NCBI RefSeq assembly: GCF_001428545.1 | Contig: NZ_LMHZ01000001.1 | Coordinates: 62,961-126,960, forward strand | From: Noviherbaspirillum sp. Root189 | GTDB lineage: Bacteria > Pseudomonadota > Gammaproteobacteria > Burkholderiales > Burkholderiaceae_D | Length of the DNA stretch: 64,000 bases | Direction of reading: 5' to 3' | Shown here: in pieces, positions 10,914-19,845 of the stretch | How the letters are laid out: every line of letters begins with the position of its first letter | Position numbering within the stretch: the stretch's first letter is position 1 | Position numbers and translations under genes: made by a program | Notes under the pieces: generated by a model | The model's database searches: none | Seen by the model: only the letters and a program-made list of their open reading frames with translations | What the model was told of the DNA's origin: nothing

Positions 10914-11442
10914 AAGCTTCTTTGCGCGCTGGAGCAAACGCAATGCGGAAGCGGCCGAGGAAAAACAGGCTGCCATCACGGTACCGACATCTGTATCGCA
11001 GCCGGTAGCGGATGCGCAGCCAAAGCCGCCGCCAACCATTGAAGATGTCGCGACACTCACATCCGACTCCGATTTCACGCCGTTCGTCGCGCGCGGAGTC
11101 GATGAAAATGTGCGGCGCTCCGCCATGAAAAAGCTGTTCACCGATCCACATTTCAATGTGATGGACGGCCTTGATGTCTATATCGAGGACTACAACAAAT
11201 TCGATCCCATTCCTCCTGCCATGCTGGCGGCGCTCAACCATGCCAAGGGATTGCTCGATCCGCTGTCGCAACTGGAGCATCCGTTGATGCGCCTGTTGCA
11301 GACACCTCCGCCGACGGAGGAAGCGAGCGCGCAAGCTGAGCCGCCTGAACACAAAGCAGTCGATAACGAACTTGCATCATCCGATATCGACGATGACGTA
11401 GACAACACCCCGGACCAGGCTTCACATGACAACCCAGTTTAA
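10903..11442 (+). CDS. DUF3306 domain protein of the formate dehydrogenase cluster
   Basis: 179-aa DUF3306 protein. The N-terminus (MEAESFFARWSKRNAEA) and the central block (DFTPFVARGVDENVRRSAMKKL, then FNVMDGLDVYIEDYN) are typical. The second half is acidic and probably flexible. The start at 10903 is chosen for the AAGGAGG site just upstream and because the family N-terminus starts there; a longer reading from 10735 only shadows the DUF3305 gene. It overlaps the polyferredoxin gene by 17 bases. Function is unknown; conserved pairing with DUF3305 suggests a maturation or assembly role (inference). Confidence 0.85.
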   Translation: MEAESFFARWSKRNAEAAEEKQAAITVPTSVSQPVADAQPKPPPTIEDVATLTSDSDFTPFVARGVDENVRRSAMKKLFTDPHFNVMDGLDVYIEDYNKFDPIPPAMLAALNHAKGLLDPLSQLEHPLMRLLQTPPPTEEASAQAEPPEHKAVDNELASSDIDDDVDNTPDQASHDNPV

Positions 11443-13522
11443 AGTCTGCAGCTGCAACCAGACGATGCCGCTTGACGCGGCGGCAGGCGCAACGCTCGGC
11501 GCGGCGCTTGACTGCAGCATTCATCCCGCGACGCAACTGTGCAGGCGCGAGGTCGGTGCTTATCTTGACAGCGTGCAAGTACAAAGTGGCGATCAGGTGG
11601 TCGTCGGCTGTACGCAGGAACAAGCGCTGTTTTCCGAACTCGCAGAGCAGAAGCTGGCGGTCGCGCCGATCCGTTTCGTCAACTTGCGTGAAACCGGCGG
11701 CTGGGGCAAAGAGGCGAAGCAATCCCTGCCTAAAATGGCGGCACTGCTTGCCGCCGCCGCATTGCCCGATCCGGAACCGGTGCCAACGGTTGAGTACGAT
11801 TCCAGCGGCAATGTGCTGCTGATCGGGCCCGCCGATCGCGTGCTGCCCTGGGCAAAGCGATTGGGCAGCCAGCTCGGCGTGAATGTGTTGCTGACCTCCG
11901 GCAATGCGGACACTCCGCTGCAGGGCCGCAATTATCCAACCTATTCCGGCACAGCCATTCGTATCGATGGCTGGCTCGGCGCATTCAAGGTCAGCTGGCA
12001 GCAAGCCAACCCGATCGACCTGGAATTGTGCACGCGTTGCAATGCCTGTATCAACGCCTGCCCTGAAAATGCCATCGGCCTCGACTACCAGATCAACTTG
12101 GCTGCCTGTACCTCGCACCGCGATTGCGTGAAAGCGTGCGGTGCGATCGGTGCAATCGACTTCCAGCGCGAGGACACGGTGCGCAGCGGTGAATTTGATC
12201 TGGTGTTCGACTTGTCCGATCAGCCGTTGATTACGCTGCATCAGCCGCCGCAAGGTTATTTCGCGCCTGGCGCCGACCCATTCAGGCAAACCGAGCAGGC
12301 AATGCAGCTGACCCAGCTGGTTGGCGAGTTCAGCAAGCCCAAGTTTTTCGTCTACAAGGAAAAGATTTGCGCGCACAGCCGCAACCAGACGGTCGGCTGC
12401 AATGCCTGCGTTGAAGTGTGCTCGGCAGAAGCGATTGCGCACAACGGCAATCACATCAAGGTCAATCCCAACCTCTGTGTCGGCTGCGGCGCCTGCACCA
12501 CGGTCTGCCCGTCCGGCGCATTGAGCTATGCGTATCCGCGTGCGTCCGATCTCGGTGTACGGATCAAGACCTTGCTGTCCACGTATGCAAAAGCCGGCGG
12601 CAAGCAGCCAGCATTGCTGCTGCATAACCAGGAACAAGGCGCGGATCTGATCAACCGCTTCGGCCAGCTGGCTGCCACCGGTTCTGTGCAAGGCATGCCT
12701 GCGCGCGTGATGCCGGTCGACCTGCATCATGTGGCGTCGGTCGGCATGGACACCTGGCTGAGCGCACTTTGCTACGGCGCCACCAACGTGCTGGTGCTGA
12801 GCACCGGCGACGAAGCGCCGCAATACCTGGACGCGCTGGAGGCGCAGATCGGGGTTGCGCAAACGATCCTGTCGGGTCTGGGCTACCAGGGGCAGCATAT
12901 TGCCTTACTGCGCGCAACGACACCGGCGGAACTCGATGCCCAGCTGCACAAGCTGCAGCCGGCGCAAGTGCCTGCCGTGCGTGCCGTGTACAACATCGGC
13001 GCGGAAAAGCGCAGCACGCTGGATTTTGCCTTCGAGCATTTGCTCAAGCATGCACCGACAGCCAGGGAAGACATTCCCCTGCCTGCGGGCGCGCCCTTCG
13101 GTCAGGTGAAGGTGAACGCCTCGGCCTGCACGCTATGCATGTCCTGTGTCGGTGCCTGCCCGGAATCGGCGCTGCTCGACAATCCCAATCTGCCGCAGTT
13201 GCGTTTCATTGAAAAGAATTGCGTGCAGTGCGGGCTGTGCGAAAAGACTTGTCCTGAAAATGCGATCAGCCTGTCGCCGCGCCTGCTGCTCGGCGATGCA
13301 GCCAGACAGCCCGCCACGCTGAATGAGGCGCAGCCGTATCACTGTATCCGCTGCAGCAAACCGTTCGGCACCTTGCGGATGATCGAAACCATGTTGTCCA
13401 AACTGTCGCTGCATGGCGCTTTCGCCGGCAATATCGACCGGTTGAAAATGTGCTCGGACTGCAGGGTGATCGACATGATGGAAAACAAGAAGGAAACGTC
13501 GATTCTGGAATTGAAGCGATAA
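11426..13522 (+). CDS. Multi-cluster 4Fe-4S polyferredoxin
   Basis: 698-aa iron-sulfur protein with no transmembrane segment or Tat signal, so probably cytosolic. Cys motifs come in pairs: LCTRCNACINACPENA with a following CTSHRDCVKAC (~residues 200-240); VGCNACVEVCSAEA and LCVGCGACTTVCPSGA (~330-370); CTLCMSCVGACPESA and NCVQCGLCEKTCPENA (~565-615). A C-terminal CIRC...CSDC pair (~640-690) looks like a zinc or rubredoxin-type site. Between clusters lie domains without Cys. This protein recurs beside DUF3306 and formate dehydrogenase in betaproteobacteria; it may pass electrons to or from the enzyme or serve its assembly. The role is not established. Confidence 0.85.
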   Translation: MTTQFKVCSCNQTMPLDAAAGATLGAALDCSIHPATQLCRREVGAYLDSVQVQSGDQVVVGCTQEQALFSELAEQKLAVAPIRFVNLRETGGWGKEAKQSLPKMAALLAAAALPDPEPVPTVEYDSSGNVLLIGPADRVLPWAKRLGSQLGVNVLLTSGNADTPLQGRNYPTYSGTAIRIDGWLGAFKVSWQQANPIDLELCTRCNACINACPENAIGLDYQINLAACTSHRDCVKACGAIGAIDFQREDTVRSGEFDLVFDLSDQPLITLHQPPQGYFAPGADPFRQTEQAMQLTQLVGEFSKPKFFVYKEKICAHSRNQTVGCNACVEVCSAEAIAHNGNHIKVNPNLCVGCGACTTVCPSGALSYAYPRASDLGVRIKTLLSTYAKAGGKQPALLLHNQEQGADLINRFGQLAATGSVQGMPARVMPVDLHHVASVGMDTWLSALCYGATNVLVLSTGDEAPQYLDALEAQIGVAQTILSGLGYQGQHIALLRATTPAELDAQLHKLQPAQVPAVRAVYNIGAEKRSTLDFAFEHLLKHAPTAREDIPLPAGAPFGQVKVNASACTLCMSCVGACPESALLDNPNLPQLRFIEKNCVQCGLCEKTCPENAISLSPRLLLGDAARQPATLNEAQPYHCIRCSKPFGTLRMIETMLSKLSLHGAFAGNIDRLKMCSDCRVIDMMENKKETSILELKR

Positions 13523-13606
13523 GTTGAAGCATGCATTGAACCGCTGATTCAAGCGTTCCAGCCTTGCAGTAATCGGATCACCAAGCAGGATGCCACCAAG
13601 TAAATT

Positions 13607-14221
13607 ATGACCACTGCCCAGCCCTTGAAATTTGAAGCGCCCGACCAGGGCGAGGAAACCGCACGGGCCGACCTGTACGGCGTGCTGGCTTCGCTGTTCT
13701 ATGCGCCGCCATCGCAACACATGCTGGAAACCATTGCCGCCGCGCCCAATGAAGGTGACGGTGTGTTGCGACAGGCATGGGGAGAAGTCTCGGCTGCCTG
13801 TGCGTCCGCAAGCGCGGAACAGGTACGCGACGAATATGATTCGCTGTTCATCGGTGTCGGCAAACCGGAGGTCATCCTGTATGGCTCGTATTACCTAGCC
13901 GGATTCATGATGGAAAAGCCGCTGGCCGCCTTGCGTACCGATCTTGCCCGCTTGGGACTGGAACGGGAGCAGCACGTCAACGAGAGTGAAGACCATATCG
14001 CGACGCTATGCGAAGTCATGCGCTACCTGATTGCATCGGACGACGTAACACATGCCAATCTGGCGACGCAGAAACAGTTTTTCGGGCAACATCTGCAGCC
14101 TTGGGTTTCTCAATTGTGCGATGCAATCGAAGCCCATCCGCAAGCGGTTTTTTATGCGCCGGTCGCCCGACTGGCAAAGGCATTTTTTGAAGTGGAGATG
14201 CAGGCATTTGATATGGCATAA
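13607..14221 (+). CDS. TorD/DmsD-family redox enzyme chaperone
   Basis: 204-aa helical protein of the TorD family, cytosolic chaperones that bind Tat signals and hold molybdo/tungsto-enzymes for cofactor loading. Family features: ADLYGVLASLFYAPPS near the start, RDEYDSLFIGVGKPEVILYGSYYL (family Y-x-x-L-F-x-G motif) and EDHIATLCEVMRYLI. It sits between the polyferredoxin and the FDH structural genes and very likely serves FdhA, whose Tat signal is visible. Confidence 0.88.
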   Translation: MTTAQPLKFEAPDQGEETARADLYGVLASLFYAPPSQHMLETIAAAPNEGDGVLRQAWGEVSAACASASAEQVRDEYDSLFIGVGKPEVILYGSYYLAGFMMEKPLAALRTDLARLGLEREQHVNESEDHIATLCEVMRYLIASDDVTHANLATQKQFFGQHLQPWVSQLCDAIEAHPQAVFYAPVARLAKAFFEVEMQAFDMA

Positions 14222-14243
14222 GGCGGAAACCAGGCCGGCATCG

Positions 14244-14277
14244 ATGCAAGATCGTTTGCGGAACGATCAACTTGCAT
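14244..14277 (+). promoter_or_regulatory. Bulged stem-loop between torD-like and fdh structural genes
   Basis: ATGCAA-GATCGTT, loop TGCGG, AACGATC-AAC-TTGCAT: a 13-bp stem interrupted by a 3-base bulge, 23 bases after the chaperone stop. It is not followed by a proper T-run. It could separate expression of the accessory genes from the structural genes by termination, processing or mRNA stabilisation. Confidence 0.5.
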
Positions 14278-14313
14278 GGACAAATTTTCTACCTCAATGC
14301 AATTCTCAGGAAT

Positions 14314-14342
14314 TTGTGCTAACTTGAAGAAACAAAATAAAA
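14314..14342 (+). promoter_or_regulatory. Possible sigma-70 promoter before the fdh structural genes
   Basis: TTGTGC and ATAAAA separated by 17 bases, located ~45 bases before the small Tat-peptide gene and just downstream of the stem-loop. A modest match to the consensus; the position is suitable for a separate structural-gene transcript. Tentative. Confidence 0.3.
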
Positions 14343-14387
14343 AGTAGCGAGGATCGGTTTTCATCCTACTACCATTAGGAGACAGAT

Positions 14388-14585
14388 ATGGCAGATCAAA
14401 CCAAGATTGCCCGCCGGACGTTCTTCGCCGGCCTGGGTCTCGCAGCGGCCGCTGGCATCGCTGCAAAAATTTCATCCAAAACCGCCATACCGGAAGTCAC
14501 CGAAACGACTCCCTCCGAGCCGAAGGGTGACGGTTACCGCCTGACGGAACACGTTAAAAAGTATTACCGGACGACCACCATCTAA
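14388..14585 (+). CDS. Small Tat-signal protein of the formate dehydrogenase region
   Basis: 65-aa protein with an N-terminal twin-arginine signal (IARRTFFAGLGLAAAAGIAAK) and a short tail ending in GDGYRLTEHVKKYYRTT. This matches the 'formate dehydrogenase region Tat target' family, always found next to the FDH catalytic gene. AGGAGA lies before the start. The mature peptide would be only ~35 residues; it is likely a small accessory subunit or assembly factor exported with FDH. It lies 18 bases before fdhA. Confidence 0.88.
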   Translation: MADQTKIARRTFFAGLGLAAAAGIAAKISSKTAIPEVTETTPSEPKGDGYRLTEHVKKYYRTTTI

Positions 14586-14603
14586 CCGTCGAGGGAGACG
14601 ATC

Positions 14604-17564
14604 ATGCTGTTGACTCGCAAAGGCCAGTCAGGCCAGCGCTCGCCCAATCGTTTTACGTCCAGTCTGTCGGAAAGCCTGTCGCGCGCCTTGCCGACCATGG
14701 ACCGCCGCACCTTCCTGAAGCGCTCGGGAATCGGCATCGGCGCAGGCATTGCTGCATCGCAGCTTAACCTGATCCAGAAAGCCCGCGCGGCCGACGGCGA
14801 CAAGGCAGCCGGCGGCAAGATCGAAGTCAAGCGTACGGTCTGTACCCACTGTTCGGTCGGCTGTGCGGTCGACGCGGTCGTCGAAAACGGTGTCTGGGTC
14901 CGGCAGGAGCCGGTGTTCGATTCACCGATCAACCTGGGCGCGCATTGCGCGAAGGGTGCGGCGCTGCGCGAGCACGGCCACGGCGAGTATCGTCTCAAAT
15001 ACCCGATGAAGCTGGTCAACGGCAAATACCAACGCATCACCTGGGACCAGGCGCTCAACGAGATTTCCGCCAGGATGCTGGATATCCGCAAGGCATCGGG
15101 TCCGGATTCGGTGTTTTTCGTTGGCTCGTCCAAGCACAATAACGAGCAATCCGCGTTGCTGCGCAAGTTCGTCTCCTTCTTCGGCACCAATAACACCGAC
15201 CACCAGGCGCGCATCTGCCACTCGACCACGGTCGCCGGCGTCGCCAATACCTGGGGCTACGGTGCGATGACGAACAGCTACAACGATATGCAGAACGCCA
15301 AGGCGGTGATGTATATCGGCTCCAACGCTGCCGAAGCCCATCCGGTCTCGATGCTGCACATGCTGCACGCGAAGGAAACCGGCACCAAGATGATCGTGGT
15401 CGACCCCCGCTTTACCCGTACCGCAGCAAAGGCCGACCAGTACATCCGCATCCGTTCCGGTTCCGACATTCCCTACCTGTACGGCATGCTGTACCACATC
15501 TTCAAGAATGGCTGGGAAGACAAGCAGTACATCAATGACCGTGTCTACGGCATGGAGAAGGTCAAAGAAGAAGTGATGAAGTGGACGCCGGACAAGGTCG
15601 AAGAAGCCTGCGGCGTACCGGAAGCGGAAGTCTTCAAGGCCGCAGAAACCATGGCGAAAAACCGCCCATCGTCGCTTGTCTGGTGCATGGGCCAAACCCA
15701 ACATTCGATCGGCAATGCGATGGTGCGCGCTTCCTGCCTGGTGCAATTGGCGCTGGGCAATGTCGGTGTCGCCGGCGGCGGCGCCAACATCTTCCGCGGC
15801 CATGACAACGTACAGGGTGCCACCGACGTCGGCCCCAATCCCGACTCCCTGCCCGGCTATTACGGCCTGGCGACCGGCTCGTGGAAGCATTGGGCGGCCG
15901 TATGGGGCGTCGATTATGAATGGATCAAGAAGCAGTTCGTGTCGCAGGCGATGATGGAAAAGTCCGGCACCACGGTGTCGCGCTGGGTCGATGCGGTGAT
16001 GGAAAAGAATGAACTGATCGACCAGGACAACAACGTCAAGGCGATGCTGTTCTGGGGCCATGCGCCGAATTCGCAGACACGCGGTTTGGACATGAAGAAG
16101 GCGCTCGACAAGCTCGACCTGCTGGTGGTGATCGATCCCTATCCCTCGGCTACCGCAGCGATGGCGGCAATGAAGGTTGACGGCCAGGAACTCAATCCCA
16201 ATCGTGCGGTGTACCTGCTGCCTGCGGCCACGCAGTTCGAGACGTCCGGCTCGGTGACGGCTTCCAACCGCTCGCTGCAGTGGCGCGAGAAAGTGATCGA
16301 GCCGCTGTTCGAATCCCGCACCGACCACATGATCATGTATCAGCTGGCGGAAAAGCTCGGCTTCGGCAAGGAGCTGGTGGCCAAGATCAAGCTGGTGCCG
16401 GGCAAGGGCGGCATGATGGAGCCGGAACCGGAAGACATGCTGCGCGAAATCAATCGCGGCACCTGGACCATCGGCTACACAGGCCAGTCGCCGGAGCGCC
16501 TGAAGGCGCACATGCGCAACATGCATCTGTTCGATGTGAAAACCCTGCGCTGCAAGGCCGGCAAGGACGCGGCGACCGGTTACGACATGACCGGCGATTA
16601 CTTCGGCCTGCCCTGGCCCTGCTACGGCACGCCGGAACTCAAGCACCCGGGCACCCACATCCTGTACAACACCAACCAGCATCTGATGGATGGCGGCGGC
16701 TGCTTCCGCGCCAACTTCGGCGTCGAGCGCGAAGGCGTCAACCTGCTGGCCGAGGATGGCTCGCATTCGGCCGGCTCCGATATCACGACCGGCTATCCGG
16801 AATTCGACCATGTGCTGCTGAAGAAGCTGGGCTGGTGGGATGACCTGACCGACGCCGAAAAGAAGGCGGCCGAAGGCAAGAACTGGAAGACCGACCTGTC
16901 CGGCGGCATCCAGCGCGTCTGCATGAAGGTGCATGGCGTGCACCCGTTCGGCAACGCGAAGGCACGCGCGGTCGTGTGGAACTTCCCTGATCCCGTACCG
17001 CTGCATCGCGAGCCGCTGTACGGCACACGCGCCGACCTGGTGGCGAAGTATCCGACGCACGACGACAAAAAGGGTTTCTGGCGCCTGCCGACGCTGTACA
17101 AGTCGGTGCAGCAAAAGAATGTCGAGACCAAGCTCTACGAAAAATTCCCGATCATCCTTACGTCGGGACGACTGGTCGAATACGAAGGCGGTGGCGAAGA
17201 GACACGCTCCAACCCCTGGCTGGCCGAACTGCAGCAGGACAACTTCGTCGAGATCAATCCGAAGGCGGCGGCAGACCGCGGCATTCGCAACGGCGAGTAT
17301 GTGATCGTGTCGACACCGACCGGCGCCCGTCTCAAGGTCAAGGCGCTGGTGACGCCGCGCGTCGGTCCGGACACGGCGTTCATTCCCTTCCACTTCTCCG
17401 GCTGGTGGCAAGGCAAGGACATGCTCGAGTATTACCCGGAAGGCGCGGCGCCGGTGGTGCGCGGTGAAGCGGTGAATACGGCGACCACGTACGGCTACGA
17501 CTCGGTGACCATGATGCAGGAAACCAAGACCACGATTTGCAACATCGAACGCTTTACTGCCTGA
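14604..17564 (+). CDS. fdhA: Formate dehydrogenase, catalytic alpha subunit (Mo/W-bisPGD)
   Basis: 986-aa catalytic subunit of a respiratory, Tat-exported formate dehydrogenase (formate to CO2 plus two electrons, on the periplasmic side). Tat signal MDRRTFLKRSGIGIG begins at residue 32; the first Met is kept, but a start at that later ATG is possible. The [4Fe-4S] ligands are C80, C83, C87 and C115 (CTHCSVGC ... HCAKG). The metal ligand is C205 in ARICHSTTVAG, encoded by TGC, so this is a Cys not a selenocysteine enzyme; the following H206 is the family's catalytic His. The C-terminal molydopterin dinucleotide-binding domain covers ~820-980. fdhB follows after 12 bases. Adjacent tupBCA raises the chance that W rather than Mo is used. 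Confidence 0.95.
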   Translation: MLLTRKGQSGQRSPNRFTSSLSESLSRALPTMDRRTFLKRSGIGIGAGIAASQLNLIQKARAADGDKAAGGKIEVKRTVCTHCSVGCAVDAVVENGVWVRQEPVFDSPINLGAHCAKGAALREHGHGEYRLKYPMKLVNGKYQRITWDQALNEISARMLDIRKASGPDSVFFVGSSKHNNEQSALLRKFVSFFGTNNTDHQARICHSTTVAGVANTWGYGAMTNSYNDMQNAKAVMYIGSNAAEAHPVSMLHMLHAKETGTKMIVVDPRFTRTAAKADQYIRIRSGSDIPYLYGMLYHIFKNGWEDKQYINDRVYGMEKVKEEVMKWTPDKVEEACGVPEAEVFKAAETMAKNRPSSLVWCMGQTQHSIGNAMVRASCLVQLALGNVGVAGGGANIFRGHDNVQGATDVGPNPDSLPGYYGLATGSWKHWAAVWGVDYEWIKKQFVSQAMMEKSGTTVSRWVDAVMEKNELIDQDNNVKAMLFWGHAPNSQTRGLDMKKALDKLDLLVVIDPYPSATAAMAAMKVDGQELNPNRAVYLLPAATQFETSGSVTASNRSLQWREKVIEPLFESRTDHMIMYQLAEKLGFGKELVAKIKLVPGKGGMMEPEPEDMLREINRGTWTIGYTGQSPERLKAHMRNMHLFDVKTLRCKAGKDAATGYDMTGDYFGLPWPCYGTPELKHPGTHILYNTNQHLMDGGGCFRANFGVEREGVNLLAEDGSHSAGSDITTGYPEFDHVLLKKLGWWDDLTDAEKKAAEGKNWKTDLSGGIQRVCMKVHGVHPFGNAKARAVVWNFPDPVPLHREPLYGTRADLVAKYPTHDDKKGFWRLPTLYKSVQQKNVETKLYEKFPIILTSGRLVEYEGGGEETRSNPWLAELQQDNFVEINPKAAADRGIRNGEYVIVSTPTGARLKVKALVTPRVGPDTAFIPFHFSGWWQGKDMLEYYPEGAAPVVRGEAVNTATTYGYDSVTMMQETKTTICNIERFTA

Positions 17565-17576
17565 CGGAGAAACGAC

Positions 17577-18203
17577 ATGGCACGAATGAAATTTATCTGC
17601 GACTCGGAGCGCTGCATCGAGTGCAATAGCTGCGTCACTGCATGCAAGAACGAGCATGAAGTCCCGTGGGGCGTCAACCGCCGGCGCGTGGTCACCATCA
17701 ATGACGGCGTGATCGGCCAGGAAAAATCGGTGTCGGTGGCCTGCATGCATTGTTCCGATGCGCCCTGCATGGCGGTCTGCCCGGTCGACTGCTTCTACCG
17801 CACTGATGAAGGTGTGGTCCTGCACAACAAGGACACCTGCATCGGCTGCGGTTACTGCTCGTATGCCTGCCCGTTCGGCGCACCGCAATTCCCGTCCAGC
17901 GGCGAATTCGGCCTGCGTGGCAAGATGGACAAGTGCACGTTCTGTGCCGGCGGTCCGGAGGAAAACGGCTCCAAGGCAGAGTTCGACAAGTATGGCCGCA
18001 ACCGTCTGTCCGAGGGCAAGCTGCCGGCCTGCGCGGAAATGTGCTCGACCAAGGCGCTGCTTGGCGGCGACGGCGATATGGTGGCGGACATCTTCCGGAA
18101 CCGTGTCCTGCGTCGCGGCAAGGGCAGCGAAGTCTGGGGTTGGGGCACCGCCTATGGCAAAGCCCCGAATGGGGAAGCCAAGCCGGAAGGGAAGAAATCA
18201 TGA
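17577..18203 (+). CDS. fdhB: Formate dehydrogenase beta subunit, 4Fe-4S electron carrier
   Basis: 208-aa ferredoxin-like subunit that carries electrons from FdhA to the cytochrome b subunit. Four Cys clusters are visible: CIECNSCVTACKNEH, CMHCSDAPCMAVCPVDC, CIGCGYCSYACPFGA and CTFCAGG...CAEMC, consistent with four [4Fe-4S] centres. There is no signal of its own; it is presumably co-exported with FdhA. GGAGA precedes the start. Its TGA stop overlaps the ATG of the following lipoprotein gene. Confidence 0.93.
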   Translation: MARMKFICDSERCIECNSCVTACKNEHEVPWGVNRRRVVTINDGVIGQEKSVSVACMHCSDAPCMAVCPVDCFYRTDEGVVLHNKDTCIGCGYCSYACPFGAPQFPSSGEFGLRGKMDKCTFCAGGPEENGSKAEFDKYGRNRLSEGKLPACAEMCSTKALLGGDGDMVADIFRNRVLRRGKGSEVWGWGTAYGKAPNGEAKPEGKKS

Positions 18204-18436
18204 GACTGGCACTGATATTGGCAGGATTGGCTGGTTCTGCAGCCTTGCTGGCGGGCTGCGGCGAAAAGGATCAGATCATGAGCAAGGACACGACCAACCG
18301 CAGTGATGTCGCGCCGTGGCAAGGGGCGAAGAATGCCTATCTGGCAAAGGGCTGGTCGCCCGGCGATCAGAAAAGCTGGGAAACGCAGCTGCGCACGCGC
18401 GGACAGGCTCAGAATGAGTATGTGAAAGTGAATTGA
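18200..18436 (+). CDS. Small lipoprotein between fdhB and fdhC
   Basis: 78-aa predicted lipoprotein: signal MRLALILAGLAGSAALLAGC with lipobox L-L-A-G-C, then a hydrophilic 60-residue mature part (SDVAPWQGAKNAYLAKGW, ending EYVKVN). The ATG overlaps the fdhB stop (ATGA), so it is made in coupling with the FDH beta subunit. Such small lipoproteins recur in betaproteobacterial FDH clusters; it may be an accessory subunit or anchor on the periplasmic side (inference). Confidence 0.75.
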   Translation: MRLALILAGLAGSAALLAGCGEKDQIMSKDTTNRSDVAPWQGAKNAYLAKGWSPGDQKSWETQLRTRGQAQNEYVKVN

Positions 18437-18489
18437 GCATTGAGCGTCAGGTAAAAAATCCGCTGCTGTCCGGTCGAGCAACATGAAGG

Positions 18490-18605
18490 CTCCCTCCCCC
18501 TCCAAGGGGGAAGGTTGGGATGGGGGTTGGGTGATCAAGCTAACACCGTTGATAACTCGACCGCACTACCCCCACCCTAGCCCTCCCCCTGCAAGGAGGA
18601 GGGAA
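18490..18605. repeat. Paired G-rich intergenic repeat, copy A
   Basis: Head-to-head pair of two related hairpin units (Y left, X right) between the lipoprotein gene and the cytochrome b subunit gene. The left half has GGGGGAAGGTTGGGATGGGGG-like spacing of G-runs; the right half is the complement of a four-run G motif (18569-18589). Each unit begins with its own short CTCCCCCT...AGGGGGA hairpin. Confidence 0.85.
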
Positions 18606-18644
18606 CCGTAAGCGGTGGAATTGCCGCCCATGAAGGGAAACATC

Positions 18645-19805
18645 ATGAATAAATGGATTACCGCCCTCACCCTGTCGACGATGCTGTCGGCCGGTATCGC
18701 GTTCGCCCAGGACGCCAAGGCACCCGCCGCCCAACCGGCTCCGCCCCCCGCTTCCGCACCTGCGGCCACGGCACCGGCAGCCGCGCCGAACGTCGAGTCG
18801 ATCGACATTCTGAAACAGAACCAGGCCGAACGTACGCGCGACCAGCCTGGCAACAACGCGCCGACCTGGCGCATCGTCAAGGAAGGCACGAACAATTATT
18901 CCAGCCTTCCCGGTGCGGAAATGGGCGTGCTGATTCAGCCCAAGGCACAATTTCTTGGCCAGGACCGGGCGGTGACCGCCGGCGAAGCATGGCGACAATA
19001 CCGTAACGGCCCGCTGACCTCGTTCGGCGGCTGGCTATTGGTGCTCGCCATCGTGGTCCTGGCGGTCATCTACTTCGTCAAGGGCCAGGTCAAACTCAAG
19101 GAAGGACGCACTGGCCGCCTGATCGAGCGCTTTACTTCGCTTGAACGGATCTCGCACTGGACCGTGGCGATCACCTTCCTGACGCTGGCGCTGTCGGGAC
19201 TGATCCTTCTGTTCGGCAAATACATATTGATGCCGGTATTCGGCCACACACTATTTAGCTGGCTTGCCTATGCCTGCAAGAATATCCATAACTTTGTCGG
19301 CCCCTTGTTCTCGTTGTCGCTGATCGTGATGTTCGTCATCTACGTGAAGGACAACTTTCCGCAGCGCGGCGATGGCAAATGGCTGGCGCGGCTGGGCGGC
19401 ATGGTCGGCAAGGAGCATGTCAGTGCCGGTCGCTTCAATGCCGGCGAAAAACTCTGGTTCTGGGGCGGCGTCGTGGCGCTTGGCCTGATCGTCAGTGCGT
19501 CCGGCTTTGTGCTCAACATGCTGGTGCCCGGCATCCTCTACACGCGCGGCACCATGCAGATCGCCAACATCATTCACCTGATCGCCGCAGTGCTGTTCGT
19601 TGCGATGTCGTTCGGACACATCTACCTCGGTACCATCGGCATGGAAGGCGCGTACACCGCGATGCGCACTGGCTACGTTGACGATACCTGGGCCAGGGAA
19701 CACCATGAATTGTGGTACCAGCAGGTCGAAAGCGGCGAAATTCCGCGTGTACGTACCCAGGAGAGACCGGCCAATGTGTTGCCGGCCAGGCCGTCAAAAG
19801 CCTGA
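18645..19805 (+). CDS. fdhC: Formate dehydrogenase gamma subunit, cytochrome b556
   Basis: 386-aa membrane subunit that passes electrons to quinone. Signal peptide MNKWITALTLSTMLSAGIAFA, a Pro/Ala-rich linker (~25-55), a periplasmic stretch to ~130, then four to five transmembrane helices (FGGWLLVLAIVVLAVIYFV; WTVAITFLTLALSGLILLF; VGPLFSLSLIVMFVIYV; WGGVVALGLIVSASGFVL; IAAVLFVAMSFGHIYL). Conserved His residues (SHWTV, NIHNFVG, NIIHLI, FGHIYLG) are the likely haem b ligands. The start at 18645 is chosen because it begins the signal peptide with AAGGGA upstream; the frame is open from 18615. Confidence 0.92.
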   Translation: MNKWITALTLSTMLSAGIAFAQDAKAPAAQPAPPPASAPAATAPAAAPNVESIDILKQNQAERTRDQPGNNAPTWRIVKEGTNNYSSLPGAEMGVLIQPKAQFLGQDRAVTAGEAWRQYRNGPLTSFGGWLLVLAIVVLAVIYFVKGQVKLKEGRTGRLIERFTSLERISHWTVAITFLTLALSGLILLFGKYILMPVFGHTLFSWLAYACKNIHNFVGPLFSLSLIVMFVIYVKDNFPQRGDGKWLARLGGMVGKEHVSAGRFNAGEKLWFWGGVVALGLIVSASGFVLNMLVPGILYTRGTMQIANIIHLIAAVLFVAMSFGHIYLGTIGMEGAYTAMRTGYVDDTWAREHHELWYQQVESGEIPRVRTQERPANVLPARPSKA

Positions 19806-19845
19806 AGTCAAAAGTCTGGTCTGAAGGAAGGCAAGAGAGGACATC

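Noticed and set aside
15216-15218. Possible selenocysteine codon in fdhA
   Set aside because: The metal-ligand codon is TGC, a normal Cys, and the gene reads through without an internal TGA.
14922-17888. 988-residue open frame antisense to fdhA
   Set aside because: It covers fdhA on the other strand; the translation is His/Arg/Val-biased and lacks any domain. GC-rich codon use in fdhA keeps the antisense frame open.
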